64,000 bases of DNA, from assembly GCA_030538275.1 (NCBI GenBank), contig JAUNUH010000006.1:62001-126000 (forward strand), read 5' to 3'. Positions within the stretch are counted from its first letter, which is position 1. Every line of letters begins with the position of its first letter. The stretch comes from Flavobacteriaceae bacterium (GTDB lineage Bacteria; Bacteroidota; Bacteroidia; Flavobacteriales; Weeksellaceae). Below are positions 25,398 to 35,700 of the stretch, piece after piece. The notes under the pieces are model-generated. The model saw only the letters and a program-made list of their open reading frames with translations, did no database searches and was not told the origin of the DNA. A program made the position numbers and the translations under genes.

Positions 25398-26321
25398 ATG
25401 AAATCATTTCTCATCATTCTCAGTTTAGTTTTTTTTCAAACCACTTTTGGGCAAAATAAAAGTCCAATGAAACACGACAGCCTTCTCGTAGAAGGACAAT
25501 ACGTTCACTTTTATGAAAAAGGTTCGGGGCAACCGGTGCTTTATGTTCCCGGCGGTCCGGGACAGAGCAGTGAATATATGCAGATTATGGCTGAACCTAT
25601 AACCGGATATCGAAATATTTTCGTGGATTTTCGTGGTGTGGGTAAATCCATAGATAAGGCACCGGATACATCGTGGGTGGGGCTGGATCAAGTGATTACA
25701 GATTTAGAAGCAGTGCGGAAGAAACTCAAAATCCAAAAATGGACGGTTGCTGGTCACAGTTTTGGTGGGCAGGTGGCGCAGTATTATGCCATTAAAAAAC
25801 CGGAAGTGCTGAATAAAATAATTTTGATTGCACCAGCGCCTATGCACAACCGCTTCTGGCAGCATTATTCCGAAACGCTGAGAATGCGATTGAGGCCAGA
25901 AGATTACTCGGAAATGCAGGTGGTTCAAACCGACAATACATTATCCCAACATGATAAAATGGTAAAAATGGCTCTAGTGCAAATGCGCAGTGCCTTTTAT
26001 GATAGAAAAAATGCAGCAGAATTTCTGAAACAAATAAAACAACCTTACACTGAAGAAAATATTGGAAGCTTTAGATATCAAGCGGCGATTTTTGCAAATG
26101 AAGATTACAACAAAGACAGAAGCGATGAAGTTAAAAAAATAACCATACCCGTACGTATTATTATACCGCGACAGGATGCACTCAACGATGGCGAAATGCT
26201 GCTGCTCAATTCAAAACTTAAAGATAGCAAAATATACTTTGTAGAACGAAGCGGGCATTTTGCCTGGGTTGAAAATGCTAAAGATTATTACAAAATTATG
26301 AATGAAGCGTTAACCGATTAA
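25398..26321 (+). CDS. exported alpha/beta hydrolase, S33-like, copy 4
   Basis: This 307-residue near-duplicate of copy 2 shares PGGPGQSS, FRGVGKSIDKAPD, GHSFGG (Ser121), RQDALNDGEMLLLNSKL and SGHFAW. The signal peptide region (FFQTTFG) differs more than the mature part. All four copies end in a short SL-S/T-D or AL-T-D tail. The gene starts 11 bp after copy 3 and is followed 11 bp later by the truncated S9 5' end. Confidence 0.84.
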   Translation: MKSFLIILSLVFFQTTFGQNKSPMKHDSLLVEGQYVHFYEKGSGQPVLYVPGGPGQSSEYMQIMAEPITGYRNIFVDFRGVGKSIDKAPDTSWVGLDQVITDLEAVRKKLKIQKWTVAGHSFGGQVAQYYAIKKPEVLNKIILIAPAPMHNRFWQHYSETLRMRLRPEDYSEMQVVQTDNTLSQHDKMVKMALVQMRSAFYDRKNAAEFLKQIKQPYTEENIGSFRYQAAIFANEDYNKDRSDEVKKITIPVRIIIPRQDALNDGEMLLLNSKLKDSKIYFVERSGHFAWVENAKDYYKIMNEALTD

Positions 26322-26332
26322 AAATCCATTTT

Positions 26333-26536
26333 ATGAAAAAACCACTTCTCACCACACTCACCATTTTCATTTTCACTGGTGCATTTGCTCAGCAAAAATG
26401 GAACTATCCTCCTACTCCAAAAATCCCGGTGTATGATAAGATTTGGGGAGAAGTAATACAAGATGATGATTGCAGTTGGGCAGAGGTAGATTCACCTTTA
26501 TTTTTGAATCATCAAGTGATATTAAGACACCAATAA
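26333..26536 (+). pseudogene. truncated S9A peptidase 5' end
   Basis: The 67-codon frame reproduces the signal peptide and first ~45 residues of the S9 paralogues (QQKWNYPPTPKIPVYD, then EVIQDD). It then runs into about 20 unrelated codons (DCSWAEVDSPLFLNHQ) and a stop. No propeller or hydrolase sequence follows; the S15-type gene starts 3 bp later. It is either the stub of a deleted seventh paralogue or a transferred 5' cassette. It could still be translated and exported as a ~48-residue peptide, since its start and signal peptide look intact. Confidence 0.8.
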
Positions 26537-26539
26537 AAA

Positions 26540-28912
26540 ATGAAACATATACTAATCATCCTGTTTGTCGCAATCTCAACTTGTGTTGTTGCACAGTCTA
26601 AGAAAGATTTACCCGCAGATTATTGGTTTAATTATAAACAACCTGTTCCCGAAAATCTGAGTTTACAAAATCAAGCCGCCTTTGAGGTATTTGTTCGGGT
26701 TTTGGCTGTGGATTTTATGCAGGCGCATTTGGACGCAGCCAAGGAATACGAAATCAAAGGCGCATCTTCCAAAGACATTTTTCATCAAAATCTGGCGGTG
26801 GCACATTTTGTTTTGAGTAATTATAAAGAAGCCTTAGCAAATATTCAATTGGCACGTAAAAGCAATCCCACACCCGAATACCTATCGCCTGCAATGAATT
26901 TGGCAGAAATCTATGCCAGTACATTGTCGCAGCAGCCCAATGAAAAAGCCAAAAATTTTGATGCAACACTCAAAAAATCAATTCAAAATTACATCAAAAA
27001 CTTGCCAACAGATTTCCGCAAAGATTTGATTTTTGAGTTAAAAGCTGATTTCACGCCGCCATTTTTGGAGTATAACCAGCAAAACATAATACGTCAACTT
27101 GATTTGGCAAAAAACTCCGCCAATCAGCTAAATTATCAAGGAGTTTCTAGTTTGTTGCAGAATTATGCCAACTATCGATTCAGAAAACAACATTCCGCAA
27201 CCGTTGAAAAGATGCTGTATGCAATCGATCCTTCAAAAGTGATTGAGACCAAAGTGATGATTCCTATGCGTGACGGAATTCTCCTGAGCGGACTACTTTA
27301 CCAAGACCAAAACCAAAAAGCAAAGCAACCGACCATTGTTTCGCTCAGTCCCTATCCATCGGGAACGGAAGCAAGCTATGGGAATATTTTTGCCATTCAC
27401 GGCTATTCGTATTTATATGTAGATTGCCGTGGAAAAAACGAAAGTGAAGGCGAATTTTTTCCGTTTGAAAACGATGCACAGGATTTCTACGACATCATAG
27501 ACTGGGTGAGCAAGCAAGACTGGAACAACGGACAGGTCGCAACTTCGGGCGGTTCCTATCTGGGATTTACTCAATGGCAAAATATCCGCAAAGCATACCG
27601 GCATCCAGCATTGAAAGCGATGAATCCTATGGTTCCCGTGGCGTTTGGCGTGGATTTCCCGAAAATCAATAATATGTTCGGTTCCTATCTGCTCCAATGG
27701 GCGCAATCTACCATCGGCAAAGAGTTTAACCGAGTGCTGTTCAGTGATTTCAGTTTTTGGATGAACACATTCTACAAACATTACAAAACCAATACGCCAT
27801 TTTATCAGCTAGATTCTGTGGCGGGTTTTCAAAATCCGTATTTTCAAAAGTGGCTCAGTCACCCAAACCACGATCAGTATTGGACAGATATGATGCCAAA
27901 ATCCTCCGATTACGCCGCTTTGGACATTCCGGTTTTTTCCATTACTGGCTACTATGACGGTGACCAGGTAGGAGCTTATCATTATTTTGACAACCATCAG
28001 AAGTACGCGAGCAAAGAAGCCGCAGACAAACATATCCTATTGATTGGCCCATACGAACATTTCGCGGCACAATGGGCACCGGGTCCCAATCAGTTCGCAA
28101 CAGTAATCGAACCGGCAGCACAAATTCCCATTTACAAATATGTGATTCAATGGTTTGACTGGGTGCTCAAAAACAAAGAAAAACCGGCTTTTATCAAAGA
28201 TAAAATCACGCTGTATGAAACGGGCGGCGCAGGTTGGAAAGGCGAAAGTTCTATGCAGGAAAATGTAAAGAAAAACGTAGAATTTTACCTGAGTCCGCAA
28301 CAGCTTTCCAACGCTAAAAACCCGAAAATAATGCTGATGACCCAGCATAGAGCCAAACAAGAACAGCGGATCACTTATTCCGAAGATATTGCCCTGCCAC
28401 GAGATTCAGCTACTGTGTTTGCAGAAATGAATTATTTCCTTGAAGACTCTTATGTGCATTCCCCTTACAAGTTGATTTTTGAAACAGAACCTTTTGATCG
28501 TGATAATATTCTTGCAGATAAAATATCCATTCAACTTTCAGCACATCTCAATGTTCCCGATGCCGATTATATGGCGCAAATTTACGAAATTGGACCGGAC
28601 GGATTTCACGAAGCTATCACCTACGGCACCATCCGTGCACGATTTCGCAACGGAAACCAACCCGAATTGGTAAAGCCCGGTGAGCTGATTCAGTTGAATT
28701 TTGCTCACGTCCTCATCAATCTCAAGAAGCTCAAAAAAGGGCACAAACTTCGATTGGTGATCGATTACATCAGTTCGCCGTATTATCAGAGAAATTACGG
28801 TTTTGGTGGCGATGTATCGCGGGAAACCGCCACTTCACCACGAATCATTGAAACCCAAATCATTACCGGTGGCGACAATGCCAGTAAAATTGTTTTGCCG
28901 GTGACGGAATAA
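26540..28912 (+). CDS. exported S15/CocE-type peptidase or acyl hydrolase (X-Pro dipeptidyl-peptidase family)
   Basis: This 790-residue protein has a signal peptide ending VVAQ. Residues ~20-230 are a mostly helical, TPR-like N-terminal region (HQNLAVAHFVLSNYKEALAN) that is not part of ordinary CocE proteins. The S15 hydrolase follows: MIPMRDGILLSG opens the domain, Ser339 in SGGSYLGF, Asp473 in YYDGDQ, His507 in GPYEHF. A C-terminal beta-sandwich (PepX_C/CocE_NonD type) fills residues ~560-790. Members cut X-Pro dipeptides or hydrolyse esters. X-Pro activity would complement the neighbours but cannot be proven from motifs. Starts 3 bp after the S9 stub. Confidence 0.87.
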   Translation: MKHILIILFVAISTCVVAQSKKDLPADYWFNYKQPVPENLSLQNQAAFEVFVRVLAVDFMQAHLDAAKEYEIKGASSKDIFHQNLAVAHFVLSNYKEALANIQLARKSNPTPEYLSPAMNLAEIYASTLSQQPNEKAKNFDATLKKSIQNYIKNLPTDFRKDLIFELKADFTPPFLEYNQQNIIRQLDLAKNSANQLNYQGVSSLLQNYANYRFRKQHSATVEKMLYAIDPSKVIETKVMIPMRDGILLSGLLYQDQNQKAKQPTIVSLSPYPSGTEASYGNIFAIHGYSYLYVDCRGKNESEGEFFPFENDAQDFYDIIDWVSKQDWNNGQVATSGGSYLGFTQWQNIRKAYRHPALKAMNPMVPVAFGVDFPKINNMFGSYLLQWAQSTIGKEFNRVLFSDFSFWMNTFYKHYKTNTPFYQLDSVAGFQNPYFQKWLSHPNHDQYWTDMMPKSSDYAALDIPVFSITGYYDGDQVGAYHYFDNHQKYASKEAADKHILLIGPYEHFAAQWAPGPNQFATVIEPAAQIPIYKYVIQWFDWVLKNKEKPAFIKDKITLYETGGAGWKGESSMQENVKKNVEFYLSPQQLSNAKNPKIMLMTQHRAKQEQRITYSEDIALPRDSATVFAEMNYFLEDSYVHSPYKLIFETEPFDRDNILADKISIQLSAHLNVPDADYMAQIYEIGPDGFHEAITYGTIRARFRNGNQPELVKPGELIQLNFAHVLINLKKLKKGHKLRLVIDYISSPYYQRNYGFGGDVSRETATSPRIIETQIITGGDNASKIVLPVTE

Positions 28913-28925
28913 AAAATAAACGAAT

Positions 28926-30815
28926 ATGAAATCCATAAGAAACATACTGCTATTTACATCCATCATTATAGCATCAATACGTGTAAACGCCCAACACGAC
29001 AGCATCCAAGCCTACGTGCAATTTTTGGAACAACCGCACCTCACAGCAAAGGATTATATCATCAGTTTGTATGACAAGTACGATATCGTGATATTTTGTG
29101 AACGTTTTCATGGCGAACTCACCCAATACGAATTGTTGGTCGATTTGTTTGCCGATCCACGTTTTCAGAATCAAGTGGGACACATCTATATGGAAATGGG
29201 TGGCTCCAATTGGGATAAAACCATCAATAATTATCTGCATGCAAAAAATCTGACCGAGAAAGAAAGCCGAAAACGGGCTTTATTCATCCAGCAAAATGCA
29301 ATGTGGTATCCGCTTTGGGATAGGTATAATTACCATTATTTACTCACAAGTCTGTATAAAATCAATTCGAAACTTCCAAAAAATCAGAAACTTTCCCTTC
29401 ACCCTACCGATATCGCAATTGATTGGAATAAAATATTAACTGCCGAAGATGTGCAGAAAAACATAACAGGAATCGATGTTCAGAATCGACGTGACAGTGC
29501 AATGGCAAACAATTTTACAAGGATTGCCAATGAAGTAAAACAGAAAAAAGAAAAGCGCCAGAAACATTTCGTCATACTCAATACCGCACATTCTTTACCA
29601 GTTAATTATGAAGTAATGAGTTTGGTATTCGAACCTGCTTCAAAAATGATAGCAGAGCGTTTTCCCGGGAAAACCGCGGGCGTTTTACTGAATTATGAAG
29701 GAATTCCGGTGTTGCACAGCACTGCAGAACAAGGAAATTTTCCGCCCATTCTCAATGGAAAATGGGATGCCGCCATGCTTTGGATAAAAAAAGACGACAT
29801 CGGTTTCGATTTGGAAGGCAGTCCTCTGGGAGATGAAATTTTTGAAAATATGCCCCTTGAAAATCCAGGACTGAAAAACAAAGAAGTTTACAAAGGTTAT
29901 GTGTATTACAAGCATTATCCCGCTTTTACCGAAGCGAACGGCGTTCCGGGAATTGTGGATGAGCAATTTCTGGAAGAGTTGTATCGCAGATATACGATAT
30001 TTTATGGCCCTACTACCACACCCAAAGAAAAGGTTTTAGCTGATTACAAAAGACTTTTCGGACAAAAAAATGTGGAGCCTACCAATGATTTGATTGCGTA
30101 TTGGCAGAAAGTAAGGCAATGGGATCCGCCGAAAAATACGGCTCCGCGAGTGGGTCCTTTCAATTTTGTGGAGGATAAAATGGTGGAGGCTTTGTTATTG
30201 ACTTTCAACCGAATTACACCTGCCATTGCCATGCAGGTGCAGCAAGCAGCAGAGAAAAACAAGTTGGAAATAAAATTATCACCGGCACCAAAAGTCGTAC
30301 ATCAGTTAAATCCAAATTTAGTAGCATTTGATTCAAAATCCAATGAAATTCATATCAGTTCTTGGGATCAATTGCCGTCCTCTTTTCAACAATACTTGAC
30401 TCAATTTTCCGGAGATGAAAAAAAGGCAAAAGAACTTTTTGGATTAACGAATTATGGATATCTGGTTTTTCACGAAATGGGAAAATGGCTGCAATCGCAA
30501 AAAGGAAATCCTCAAAATACATACGAAGCCGATTCCGCTGCACATCAGTTTGCGGTGGCGTTCCTGCGAAATATCGGTCAGGAGGAGAACCTGAAAAAAC
30601 TCTATGATAATATGAAGGCAGGATTGATAAATAAACCATTGAAAATACCGGCAGGTGCCAATATGAAGGATTATATAAGGACGCATTATTCAAGTCTTAT
30701 TCAGTCGAAACCGGAAGATTATTTTGCAATTCAGGCTATGCAGTTAATTGAAATTATGAATGATTTGGCATTGCCACCCTTCGAAGAAATAGTAAAAAGA
30801 CAACTGTCGAAATAG
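28926..30815 (+). CDS. exported EreA/ChaN-like protein with degenerate zincin-like C-terminal part
   Basis: The 629-residue product has a signal peptide ending VNAQ. Residues ~40-380 resemble the EreA/ChaN superfamily: a charged ERFHGELTQYE element (59-69), the strand-turn HIYMEMG, and His222 in LNTAHSLP. Residues ~420-629 look like a second domain. There, FHEMGKWLQ (His516, Glu517) followed by YEADSAAHQFAVAFLR resembles the active-site helices of a zinc metallopeptidase, but the second histidine of HExxH is lysine. I cannot name a substrate or reaction. It is the last intact gene of the island, 13 bp after the S15-type gene. Alternative view: a wholly novel fold with chance motif resemblance. 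Confidence 0.55.
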   Translation: MKSIRNILLFTSIIIASIRVNAQHDSIQAYVQFLEQPHLTAKDYIISLYDKYDIVIFCERFHGELTQYELLVDLFADPRFQNQVGHIYMEMGGSNWDKTINNYLHAKNLTEKESRKRALFIQQNAMWYPLWDRYNYHYLLTSLYKINSKLPKNQKLSLHPTDIAIDWNKILTAEDVQKNITGIDVQNRRDSAMANNFTRIANEVKQKKEKRQKHFVILNTAHSLPVNYEVMSLVFEPASKMIAERFPGKTAGVLLNYEGIPVLHSTAEQGNFPPILNGKWDAAMLWIKKDDIGFDLEGSPLGDEIFENMPLENPGLKNKEVYKGYVYYKHYPAFTEANGVPGIVDEQFLEELYRRYTIFYGPTTTPKEKVLADYKRLFGQKNVEPTNDLIAYWQKVRQWDPPKNTAPRVGPFNFVEDKMVEALLLTFNRITPAIAMQVQQAAEKNKLEIKLSPAPKVVHQLNPNLVAFDSKSNEIHISSWDQLPSSFQQYLTQFSGDEKKAKELFGLTNYGYLVFHEMGKWLQSQKGNPQNTYEADSAAHQFAVAFLRNIGQEENLKKLYDNMKAGLINKPLKIPAGANMKDYIRTHYSSLIQSKPEDYFAIQAMQLIEIMNDLALPPFEEIVKRQLSK

Positions 30816-30850
30816 AAAAGTTTATACATAACAATTCATAAATATTCAAC

Positions 30851-31576
30851 ATGAAAACAATATTTCCCATTTTAGCTCTGCTCATTATTATCGCAGTTTC
30901 TTGCACACAATCGGGTGAACAGCAGGCAAGAATGCCTAAGCAATACACAAGCGAACAGCTGCGCAGCAATATTCATATATTTTTTTCCGATTTTAATAAG
31001 GATGAATCACAAATTTTAATCGGCAGCAACCAAACAGGGATTTACAACGCTTATATGCTCAATTTGGCTGATACCACCATGCAGCAACTGACACATTCTA
31101 CTAAGGAGGCATATCTCTCACATTCATTCATCCCCGGCACATCAAAATACATCCTTGAATTTGATGAAGGAGGTAATGAAAACTATCGTTTGTATCTTAC
31201 AAGCGTTGGAGATACAACGCTCAAAGACCTTACTCCCTGGCCTGGTAGCTCCAATTCGGTAGCAGGATGGAGCCTCGATAAAAAAACACTCTACTTCGGC
31301 AGCAATAAACGCGATGCCCGCTACTTCGATCTGTGGCAGATGGATACAGCAACATGGGAACCTACCATGATATACCAGAGCGACTTGGGTTATATGGTAG
31401 CAGGTCTTAGCAAAACGGCACGGTATGTTGCACTGTTAGAACCCATTACCTCAAACAAAAACAATCTATATCTATTCGACATACCAAACAAAAAACTAAC
31501 ACGCATCAGCAACGATAATGAAGCTTTGTGGATGCCTACGGGATTTGAGAAAAACCACCACATAATTTTTGTTTAA
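30851..31576 (+). pseudogene. truncated S9 peptidase, propeller part only
   Basis: The 241-codon frame starts with a lipoprotein signal (IIAVSCTQSG). Propeller blades of an S9/TolB-like protein follow (YTSEQLRSNIHIFFSDFN, YLTSVGDTTLKDLTPWPG, GWSLDKKTLYFGSNKRDA). It stops at NHHIIFV, about where blades would continue before a catalytic domain. No hydrolase sequence follows in any frame. It is thus a 5' fragment of a different S9 subfamily (acylaminoacyl-peptidase/DPP-like) from the upstream array. A fragment of an unrelated gene lies next to it, which points to a deletion. Confidence 0.7.
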
Positions 31577-31661
31577 AATTAGAAAAATTGGGGAATTTTC
31601 GGATAATTATTATCAATAATTTTCTATACTCATTCAATAAGAAGTAGGATTATTGGATTAA

Positions 31662-31832
31662 ATTATTAGTTTTTTTTCAAAAATTCAGAATTACATTGCT
31701 CAGCATAACCTGGGCAAAGTAAAGGAAGCTGACAGAATAGAAAAAGCCGGCAGAACCGAGTATGAAGTAGAAATAGGCAGCAAAGATTATTATTTTGACG
31801 CTTCAGGCAATTTGCTGAAAGTGGAGGATTGA
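31662..31832 (+). pseudogene. PepSY-like domain protein, C-terminal fragment
   Basis: An open frame with no start codon, following an in-frame stop at 31659, reads AQHNLGKVKEADRIEKAG, then TEYEVEIGSKDYYFDASG and ends NLLKVED-stop. This is the typical end of Bacteroidota PepSY-like (DUF2874-type) periplasmic proteins. The N-terminal part and signal peptide are missing. With the S9 fragment just upstream, it marks a decayed or deleted segment. The remaining ~180 bp up to 32013 hold no convincing gene; a 34-codon frame at about 31858 has no recognisable features. Confidence 0.6.
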
Positions 31833-32013
31833 TGCTCCGAAAATAAATTTTTCATAATGATTCCTGTGGGTGGATTTCATGCACGCTTTCAACCAAGCAG
31901 CGAAAAAGCGCACAGGTTTTATTCAAAATCAAGTATTAATTATTCAAAAACGAAAATAAAATGACTACTTCCATTTTCAATAAAATTTCCTTAAAAATTG
32001 ATTAATTCAAACT

Positions 32014-32754
32014 TTATATAAGTCCAAAAAGTGCAATTAATTCCTCTCTGTGACTGCGTGAAACTGGAATTTTATCTCCTGAAATCATAGTCAAAAGTCC
32101 ATCTTTTCGGTCAAAATGTTGAATTTTGTTCAAATTGACAATATATTGACGATGAACCCGCATAAAATGATGACTTTCAAGCACATCCTGAACGTCTTTT
32201 AAAGTTTTACTCAAAACTACTTTTTTACCCATATCCAGCTGAATATAGGAATAATTACTGCTCGATTCCACATACATAATTTCACTAAAATCAATAAACG
32301 TGATGCCATCACTGGCCGAAATGGCGATTTTGGTAATCAATCCCTTTCTAAATTGTTCGGCGATCAACGGCAATTGAGGCAATCCGCTAATTATTTGATC
32401 TTCTACTCTGTGAATCGCTTCCATTAATTCTTGCGAATTTATAGGTTTTACAATATAATCCATGGCATTAAATTTAAATGCCTGCACTGCAAATTGATTG
32501 TACGCTGTTACAAAAACAACTTTGAAAGGGATACTATCCAATGCTGAAAGCAGCTCAAACCCGTTCATCACTGGCATTTCGATATCAAGAAGAAGTAAAT
32601 CTGGCTTGAGAATGGGAATCTGTGCTAATGCCTGTGTGCTACTATTGAAAATACCGATTATTTCTACCTCTGGACAGTATTTTTTTAAATACAATTCTAG
32701 AAGTGCTGTGCTATCGGGTTCATCATCAACTAATATTACCTTTAATTTTTTCAT
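32014..32754 (-). CDS. LytTR-family response regulator
   Basis: The 246-residue regulator has a receiver domain with the acidic pair LVDDEPD, phospho-acceptor Asp57 (LLLLDIEMP), the T of VVFVTAYN and the K of YIVKPI. A LytTR DNA-binding domain occupies residues ~140-246 (MYVESSSNYSYIQL, MRVHRQYIVNLNKI). I start it at the ATG at 32754; an upstream ATG at 32820 lies within the kinase gene. It is encoded 10 bp after the sensor kinase, its evident partner. Targets are unknown. The pair converges on the peptidase island, so regulating it is possible but unproven. Confidence 0.93.
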   Translation of the reverse strand: MKKLKVILVDDEPDSTALLELYLKKYCPEVEIIGIFNSSTQALAQIPILKPDLLLLDIEMPVMNGFELLSALDSIPFKVVFVTAYNQFAVQAFKFNAMDYIVKPINSQELMEAIHRVEDQIISGLPQLPLIAEQFRKGLITKIAISASDGITFIDFSEIMYVESSSNYSYIQLDMGKKVVLSKTLKDVQDVLESHHFMRVHRQYIVNLNKIQHFDRKDGLLTMISGDKIPVSRSHREELIALFGLI

Positions 32755-32764
32755 ACTTTTTCTT

Positions 32765-35700
32765 TTAAATTGGGATTTGTACAATAACTTTAGTTCCTGT
32801 TGCATTTCCCAGATTATCAAATAGATCCACTATTTGTACTTGGGTATTAATTTGGTACATACGACTCAAAATCTGCATTCGGTCATCGGTAATTTTCATT
32901 CCAAAAGATTTATGTTTTACGGCAGATTTACTTTTGAGTTCGGCTGCCTTTTCCCGACCGATTCCATCATCTGTAACCGTAACGATGAGTACGTGTTTGT
33001 CTTCGTTCAGCTCTACATTCAAACTAATAGTTCCTCCCACTCTTTTGTGCATAATGCCGTGCCAAATGGCGTTTTCTACATAGGGCTGAATCAACATAGG
33101 TGGCACTTCTATATAAGAAATATCCACGTTTTCATCTACATGAATATTGAAATTCAGTTTATCCTTGAATCTCATTTTTTCCATTTCCATATAGAGTTGT
33201 AGCGTTTCCAGTTCCTGTTCTAGCGTGATGCTGTTGGCTTTGGAATTATCCAGTACCAGACGAATGAGTCGGGAAAATTTAGACAAATAATAACCTGCCG
33301 CTTCTGAATTGTTTTGGGCAGTATATAATTCAATGGAATTCAAGCAATTGAACACAAAATGAGGATTCATTTGAGATCGAAGTGCTTTCATTTCTGTTTC
33401 GCTTAATTTTTGTTTCAGATCTGCTTCTTTTTTGATGGAATTAATGCGGTAATGGATTAAAGCAGAGGCGATGGCCAGCAGGCATAACAAAACCAACACA
33501 CGAAAAAGAATGGTTTCGTACCAAAATGGATTGATGGTAATTTGAAGTTTTTCTTCTGGAGTTTCGATGCCTTCATTATTTATTCCCTTCAGATGCAGCG
33601 TATAATCGCCATACGACATGCGCCCAAAAAATACTGACCCCTTCTCTACTTCTGTCCATTCAGGTTGATCAGAAAAACGATAAAAATAGCGATGTAGATT
33701 GGGTGCAGAATAATTATTTATATCAAAATGAACTAAAAGGCTGTTGGTTCCGGCTTTCAGGATTACGCGATTGAGTGCTGGAATCGTTTGTCCGCCAGCT
33801 TTTATATCCAATAAAACAACTTTTCCTACATGGGAATTCAGTCTGAATTGATACGGATTGAATCGGGTAATCACGCCGTTTTGACCCAACACAATATTTC
33901 CATCCAAATCAAAATCAAAAATCCCCCAATTATCAAACAAATTGGGCAATCCGGATTCATAACTAAAAAACGAAAACCGACCTGTTTTTTCGTCGAATCG
34001 ATTAATTCCATTTAAGGATGAAAACCAGAAAATTCCTGTAGAATCTATCAAGGGTTTGAAGGTAACATTTTCTGCCAAACCATTTTTTTCATCGTAGAGA
34101 ATTCCCGATTTGGTATGTCGGTTTAATTTTGCGATTCCATTCTCGGCGGTAATCCATAGAAATTGTTGGTCCAGCGATTCGGCCATTCGTCTGGGATAAA
34201 TGATTTTGACAATTTCAGCTTGGGTATTTTTAAAAATTACAGGAATAAATTTATTTTGATTTTCATCTAAATAAAATACTTCTTCACCATTTCCGACCCA
34301 CAAAACTTGTTGTGAATCAACAAAATGCATACTGAAATTATTTTCATTCAAACCCATTTCGCCTTTTTTGAAATGTCGAATGAATTTATCGTTTTCGGTA
34401 TCGAATTCCATGATGCCCGAAACGCGTGAACGAAGCCACAAACGAGCGTTATTTGCCGGAATCATGGATCCGATGACAAATTCAAGATTTTCATAGTTTG
34501 TAGCACCCGGAACGGTGAATAATTTAATTTTATTTTTATCTTTTTTGACCAATCCTGAATCGGTTGCAAACCACTGTATTCCTTTGGGATCGCGGTAATA
34601 TTGATTGATTCGGTCTGAATTGACGTTGGCCGTTTTGGGGAATAAATTATCGGTATTAATCTTTTTGATTTTCCAGTTTTTATCGGCAGAAAATAGTCCT
34701 CTGGCAAACCAAACCGGGAAAATATAGTCTGCATCTTCCTTGAATAAATTGGATGGAACGCCAAAATCTTGGGGTCGCTCCATCTGGGCTTCTTTGTACA
34801 AATTAAAAACCGAAAAATTCTGCATTACTGGATCAATAATGTGCAATCCATTATCTGCGCCTAGCCACAGCCGATTTTGTCGGTCTTTGGTGATTACGCC
34901 TACCAAATTGAGGCTATACGAATTTGGGTTGTCTGGATTGTAGCTATAGGATTTATATTCGCCTGTTTTTTGATTTCTAAGGATAAAAGCTGATGCAAAA
35001 CCGATGACGAGCCAATCGTTGCCGGCATTGTCTGTCCATTCGGTAAAAGATGCTGCGATGGTGCTGTGGGGCGGATTTACTTGGGGAAGAAAGGGTAGAT
35101 ATTCACCGGTTTCTGGGACAAATTGCAGCACGCCACCTGGCCATAATGCCACATAGATTTGGCCATTTTGTGCATGGTAAATTTCGGTGATGGGAATTTC
35201 ATCTTTTTTTTCAAACAATTGGAGTGTACGGTTTTGAATATCTGCAAGATACAGCCCCAGTCGATTGGCAATCCAGATGCGGTTGTTTCGGTCGTGTGTA
35301 ATTCGGCCAAAATCATTGTATCCTTTGGTAAATTTGGGATTGGTATGTTGTGGTGCTTTGAGTTCGCTGAATTGATTGGAAGAAATATGATACAAAAAAA
35401 CGCCATTTCCGGTTGAAATCAACAGGGTATCGTCGTCGATTACTTCTAAATCTCTGGTCCAGCCGAGATTGAAGTTTTGCGTTTGGATGATTTTACTACT
35501 TCCGTCATAGGGATTGAATCGGACTAATCCTTTTGCGGTGGCCATCCATAGTATTCCAGTTTTATCTTCGATAATGCTGTTGACGATATTGCTGGGAAAT
35601 GATGTGCTGTCGGCGGGATGATTGCGATAAACTTTGAATCCGGAGGGCATATAACGGTTGAGTCCGCCGCCTTCGGTACCGATCCACATGATTCCACGGC

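Noticed and set aside
31858..31970. 34-codon frame starting MIPVGGFHARF
   Set aside because: Very short, no conserved features, located in a decayed region.
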